This document shows positions 5,659-7,715 of a stretch of DNA of 7,715 bases, piece by piece. Position 1 is the first letter of the stretch; every line of letters begins with the position of its first letter. The stretch spans positions 1 through 7,715 of the forward strand of contig JAPOPO010000321.1 of NCBI GenBank assembly GCA_026712885.1. The letters are read 5' to 3'. The position numbers and the translations under genes were made by a program. The notes beneath the pieces were generated by a model. It was not told the DNA's origin, ran no database searches, and worked only from the letters and a program-made list of their open reading frames with translations. The stretch comes from Rhodospirillales bacterium. GTDB lineage: Bacteria > Pseudomonadota > Alphaproteobacteria > UBA828.

Positions 5659-6663
5659 ATGGCTGAACATTGGGACCTGCGGGTACGTGGACAACCGCTT
5701 AACCCATCGGTGGCGCGTCGAGTCACCGACGTGCGCATCACGACCACGCTGGACGCGACCAGCGACGCCTGCGAGGTGACCATCGCCGGCGACGTCCCGG
5801 AGATTGCTGTCCCCGATATGGGCACGTTGGTCAGGGCATCGCTCCGCAACGCCGCTGGCGACCTTGTGACGATGGGCGATTACGCGCTGGCAGAGACAGA
5901 GATCGAGCTCGCGCCGAAGCGCCTGCGCATCCGGTGCACGGCCGTGGACTACACGGCCCCGCTGAAGGATCCCCGCACCGCGGCCTGGGACGATACGACG
6001 CTCGGTGAGATCGTGACGGGCATCGCCGCGCGGTACGACGGCTACATGGGTGCAGTGGACCCCGCGTTGGCGCGTCACGTCATCGATCATGTCGACCAGA
6101 CCGATGAGAGCGACCTGCACTTTTTGACGCGGCTCGCCCGCGTCTATGACGCCACGGCTCAGATCGTAGCGGTCCGGGTTGGCGCGGGCGGCCACCTCAT
6201 TGCTGTCGCCCCGTCGGCGGCGTCGGCGAGCATCCGCAGCGGCTCTGACATCCCCACCGTCACCATCACGCCCACGGACCTCGTGTTGTACGGAAGCGTC
6301 AAGAGGACAGCTCGCACCGATTACGGCTCAGTTCGCGCCAGTTACCAGGACATCGACGCCGGTGTCACTGTCGGCGTGGATGTCGGAGAGGGCGAACCGA
6401 AATACAGGCTGCGATCTTCCTACGCCACCCACGCCGAGGCCCAGGCCGCCGCTGAGGCGGCTCATAATCGACTGCGACGAGAGACCGCCACGCTTCGCCT
6501 GGAGAAGCCCGGCAACCCCGTTTTGGTGGCCGGCAATCGCGTGGAGCTGCAAGGATGGGGAGAGCAAATCGATACCGTTTTCCAAATCACCCGCGGCACT
6601 CACATGGTGGGCTCACAGGGCTACACGACCGCGATCGAGGGTGATTCTGTGCCTCTGGCCTGA
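5659..6663 (+). CDS. D: Baseplate hub protein, gpD family (phage late control D)
   Basis: This 334-residue protein is the trimeric hub that caps the tube at the baseplate and carries the spike, related to T4 gp27 and VgrG N-terminal domains. Features in order are DLRVRGQPLNPSVARRVTDV at the N-terminus, then VTIAGDVPE, LRIRCTAVDYTAPLKDPR, the well-conserved DQTDESDLHFLTRLARVYDA, and the C-terminal PVLVAGNRVELQGWGE followed by ITRGTHMVGSQGYTTAIEGD. P2 gpD is 387 residues, so this one is somewhat short. I place the start at ATG 5659 because family homology begins there. The open frame continues upstream to 5551 (with a TTG at 5572), but that part lies in the foldback element. No Shine-Dalgarno is visible before 5659, since the inverted repeat occupies that position. 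Translation may depend on coupling or on opening the hairpin. Confidence 0.9.
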   Translation: MAEHWDLRVRGQPLNPSVARRVTDVRITTTLDATSDACEVTIAGDVPEIAVPDMGTLVRASLRNAAGDLVTMGDYALAETEIELAPKRLRIRCTAVDYTAPLKDPRTAAWDDTTLGEIVTGIAARYDGYMGAVDPALARHVIDHVDQTDESDLHFLTRLARVYDATAQIVAVRVGAGGHLIAVAPSAASASIRSGSDIPTVTITPTDLVLYGSVKRTARTDYGSVRASYQDIDAGVTVGVDVGEGEPKYRLRSSYATHAEAQAAAEAAHNRLRRETATLRLEKPGNPVLVAGNRVELQGWGEQIDTVFQITRGTHMVGSQGYTTAIEGDSVPLA

Positions 6664-6727
6664 TCGGCTCGCGACTGCACCATTTAACATAATATTGCAC
6701 GCGGACCACGCGTTATTTCGATAATAG
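6664..6727. other. AT-richer junction, likely right boundary of the phage region
   Basis: Right after the gpD stop the composition changes: TTTAACATAATATTGC and TTATTTCGATAATAG stand out in a GC-rich window. A small hairpin, ACGCG-GACCA-CGCGT (6699-6713), is followed by TATTT and could be a weak terminator. An 8-bp direct repeat, TCGCGACT, occurs at 6669-6676 and 6741-6748. No ogr, integrase or tRNA gene follows D, unlike P2. Because the next frame is a decapitated host-type gene, the phage/host boundary should lie here. The attachment core cannot be defined without the left end. Confidence 0.4.
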
Positions 6728-7354
6728 AGCGACTTTTCAATCGCGACTCTACACAACAAGGCTATCCGGGAGAGCTGGGCGTTTCTGCGCAAGCACGCCG
6801 GCGATCCCGGATCGATCCTGGACATCGGTTGCGGTAACGGCGGCCTGCTGTACCTGGCGCGCAAGGAAGGCTGGCGGGTGCGGGGCATGGAATTGACGGA
6901 GAAAGCCGCGCGCGACATCGCCGAAGACCAGGGCATCGACGTGATCGTCGGCGACTTTCTGGAATACGACAACCCCGACAACGATGTGTACGACGTCGTG
7001 GTACTGCGCCATGTCCTGGAGCACCTGCCGGACCCTGTCCTGGCGATGCGCAAGATCGACAGCCTGCTCAAGGACAACGGTCTGGCTCTGCTGGAGTTTC
7101 CGAATACACGTTCCCTGAGCTACGTGTCCAAGCGTCACCGCAAGAACCGCGGGATGCAGCGCGAGAAATACTCGCCGGACTGGCGGCCCGGCCATTGCAA
7201 CGAGTTCTGTCGCCGGACATTCCAGTACCTGCTCCGGGAAACCGGGTTCGAACTCGTCATCTGGCAGACGTATTCGAACAAGCCGATCATGAACGCGATA
7301 AACCGGCTGATACCGATTGCCAGCAAGGCGCGGGCGCTGGTTCGGAAACGGTAA
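6728..7354 (+). pseudogene. 5'-truncated class I SAM-dependent methyltransferase
   Basis: The frame opens after the TAG at 6725-6727 and runs 208 codons to 7354, with no ATG, GTG or TTG before 6878. The SAM-binding motif I, ILDIGCGNGGLLYLARKEGW (6815-6874), lies upstream of that first possible start, so initiation at 6878 would delete the cofactor site. Later motifs are intact: VRGMELTEKAA (acidic residue after strand 2), VGDFLEY, VVVLRHVLEHLPDP (as in Methyltransf_11/23), and LLKDNGLALLEFPN, followed by a C-terminal cap with EFCRRTFQYLLRETGFELV. Full-length relatives have additional N-terminal residues before motif I. The body shows no frameshift or stop, so loss of the head looks recent or the gene was cut by the neighbouring phage junction. 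The substrate is unknown; such enzymes are often near polysaccharide genes. Confidence 0.75.
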
Positions 7355-7495
7355 TTTTGCGGGCGTGTTCGAGCCCTGGTGCGTGAATATCGGCCACAGC
7401 GGACTTAAGTTGGTGGAACTCACTACCGAGCACGAGTCCGACATCGCGATTTCTGGACGACACGAGCGGCGAGCGTTATCGTCAGAGGCGCGGAT

Positions 7496-7715
7496 ATGTC
7501 GAAAAACACAAAAACGGGGGGTTGGGGACTCGGCGAGCTGGGCGGGGTAAATTGCCGCGCTCTCGTCGTGTCCGTGGGTCTGCATCTGCTGTTGGTGGCC
7601 GGGGCCGTGATGCTGTATCCGCGGTACGACCCATCATCGGAAACGTCGTCGGGCATCGTCTTCGCCGAATTCGTTCTGCTGGATGACAGCAACGGTGACG
7701 GCGGACCCGTGCAGG
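7496..7715 (+). CDS. TonB/TolA-like energy transducer, N-terminal part (runs off window)
   Basis: Translation from ATG 7496 remains open to the window edge (73 codons). AGAGG at 7484-7488, seven bases upstream, supports this start. The first 21 residues are polar and glycine-rich. They are followed by a single membrane segment, residues about 22-41 (ALVVSVGLHLLLVAGAVMLY), and then a periplasmic start rich in Ser, Asp and Gly. Inside the membrane helix is S26-V-G-L-H30, matching the SxxxH signature by which TonB contacts ExbB/ExbD. These proteins transmit proton-motive force to outer-membrane transporters. The C-terminal TonB domain, which would settle the assignment, is outside the window. 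The 141 bases before it (7355-7495) show no gene or clear promoter that I can support. Confidence 0.6.
   Translation, partial: MSKNTKTGGWGLGELGGVNCRALVVSVGLHLLLVAGAVMLYPRYDPSSETSSGIVFAEFVLLDDSNGDGGPVQ

Noticed and set aside
5547..5666. Small + strand frame of 39 codons starting just after the U-X stop (MIGRVRYRIVSG...)
   Set aside because: It is mostly made of the foldback element, has no clear ribosome-binding site and overlaps the start of D. A repeat explanation is simpler.
5134..6195. 353-codon minus-strand open frame across U-X and D
   Set aside because: It crosses two well-supported genes and the foldback gap, and has the Arg-rich composition of a shadow frame with no recognisable motif.
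7360..7376. Possible terminator hairpin (GGGC...GCCC) after the methyltransferase
   Set aside because: Only four base pairs and no T-run follow, so it is not distinguishable from chance.
7317..7550. 77-codon + strand frame between the methyltransferase and the TonB-like gene
   Set aside because: It overlaps both neighbours in other frames, has no recognisable domain, and the TonB-like start at 7496 has a better ribosome-binding site.

Overview
The window is a GC-rich stretch of bacterial genome. Most of it (1..6663) is the late tail operon of a P2-type contractile-tail prophage, or of a tailocin derived from one. The gene order is FI (sheath), FII (tube), E/E' (assembly chaperones), T (tape measure), U-X (one fused protein) and D (hub), all on the + strand. 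FI, FII and E overlap by a few bases. The base composition and the host-like genes at the right end (a SAM methyltransferase remnant and a TonB-like protein) point to a GC-rich Gram-negative proteobacterium. I cannot name the genus from this sequence.

Layout. 1..1007 is the C-terminal part of the sheath protein, open at the left edge. 1007..1510 is the tube protein. 1507..1791 is gpE, and its -1 frame continues as E' to 1988, as expected for the programmed frameshift of P2-like tail operons. 1989..2201 is a non-coding gap with four direct copies of an 8-bp word, GGTATCGA. 2202..4601 is the tape measure protein, with a 57-bp tandem repeat near its 3' end. 4606..5544 joins a gpU domain to a LysM-type gpX domain. 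5545..5658 is a second gap, nearly filled by a foldback element with perfect 10-bp inverted ends carrying the same word. 5659..6663 is gpD.

Tail operon expression stops at gpD. A short AT-richer stretch (about 6664..6740) follows, then a methyltransferase frame that retains the SAM-binding motif but has no start codon. This looks like the right boundary of the prophage, or an old recombination scar, cutting into a host gene. At the right edge a new gene begins at 7496 with the N-terminal anchor of a TonB-family energy transducer.

In the tail assembly, E and E+E' act as chaperones for the tape measure T, FII polymerises around T, FI surrounds the tube, and U-X with D belong to the baseplate/hub end. 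The tail genes are ordinary for their families. The less ordinary features are the GGTATCGA repeat family in both operon gaps, the U-X fusion, the near-identical 57-bp repeats in T, and the decapitated methyltransferase at the junction. I see no defence, toxin or other accessory system in the window.
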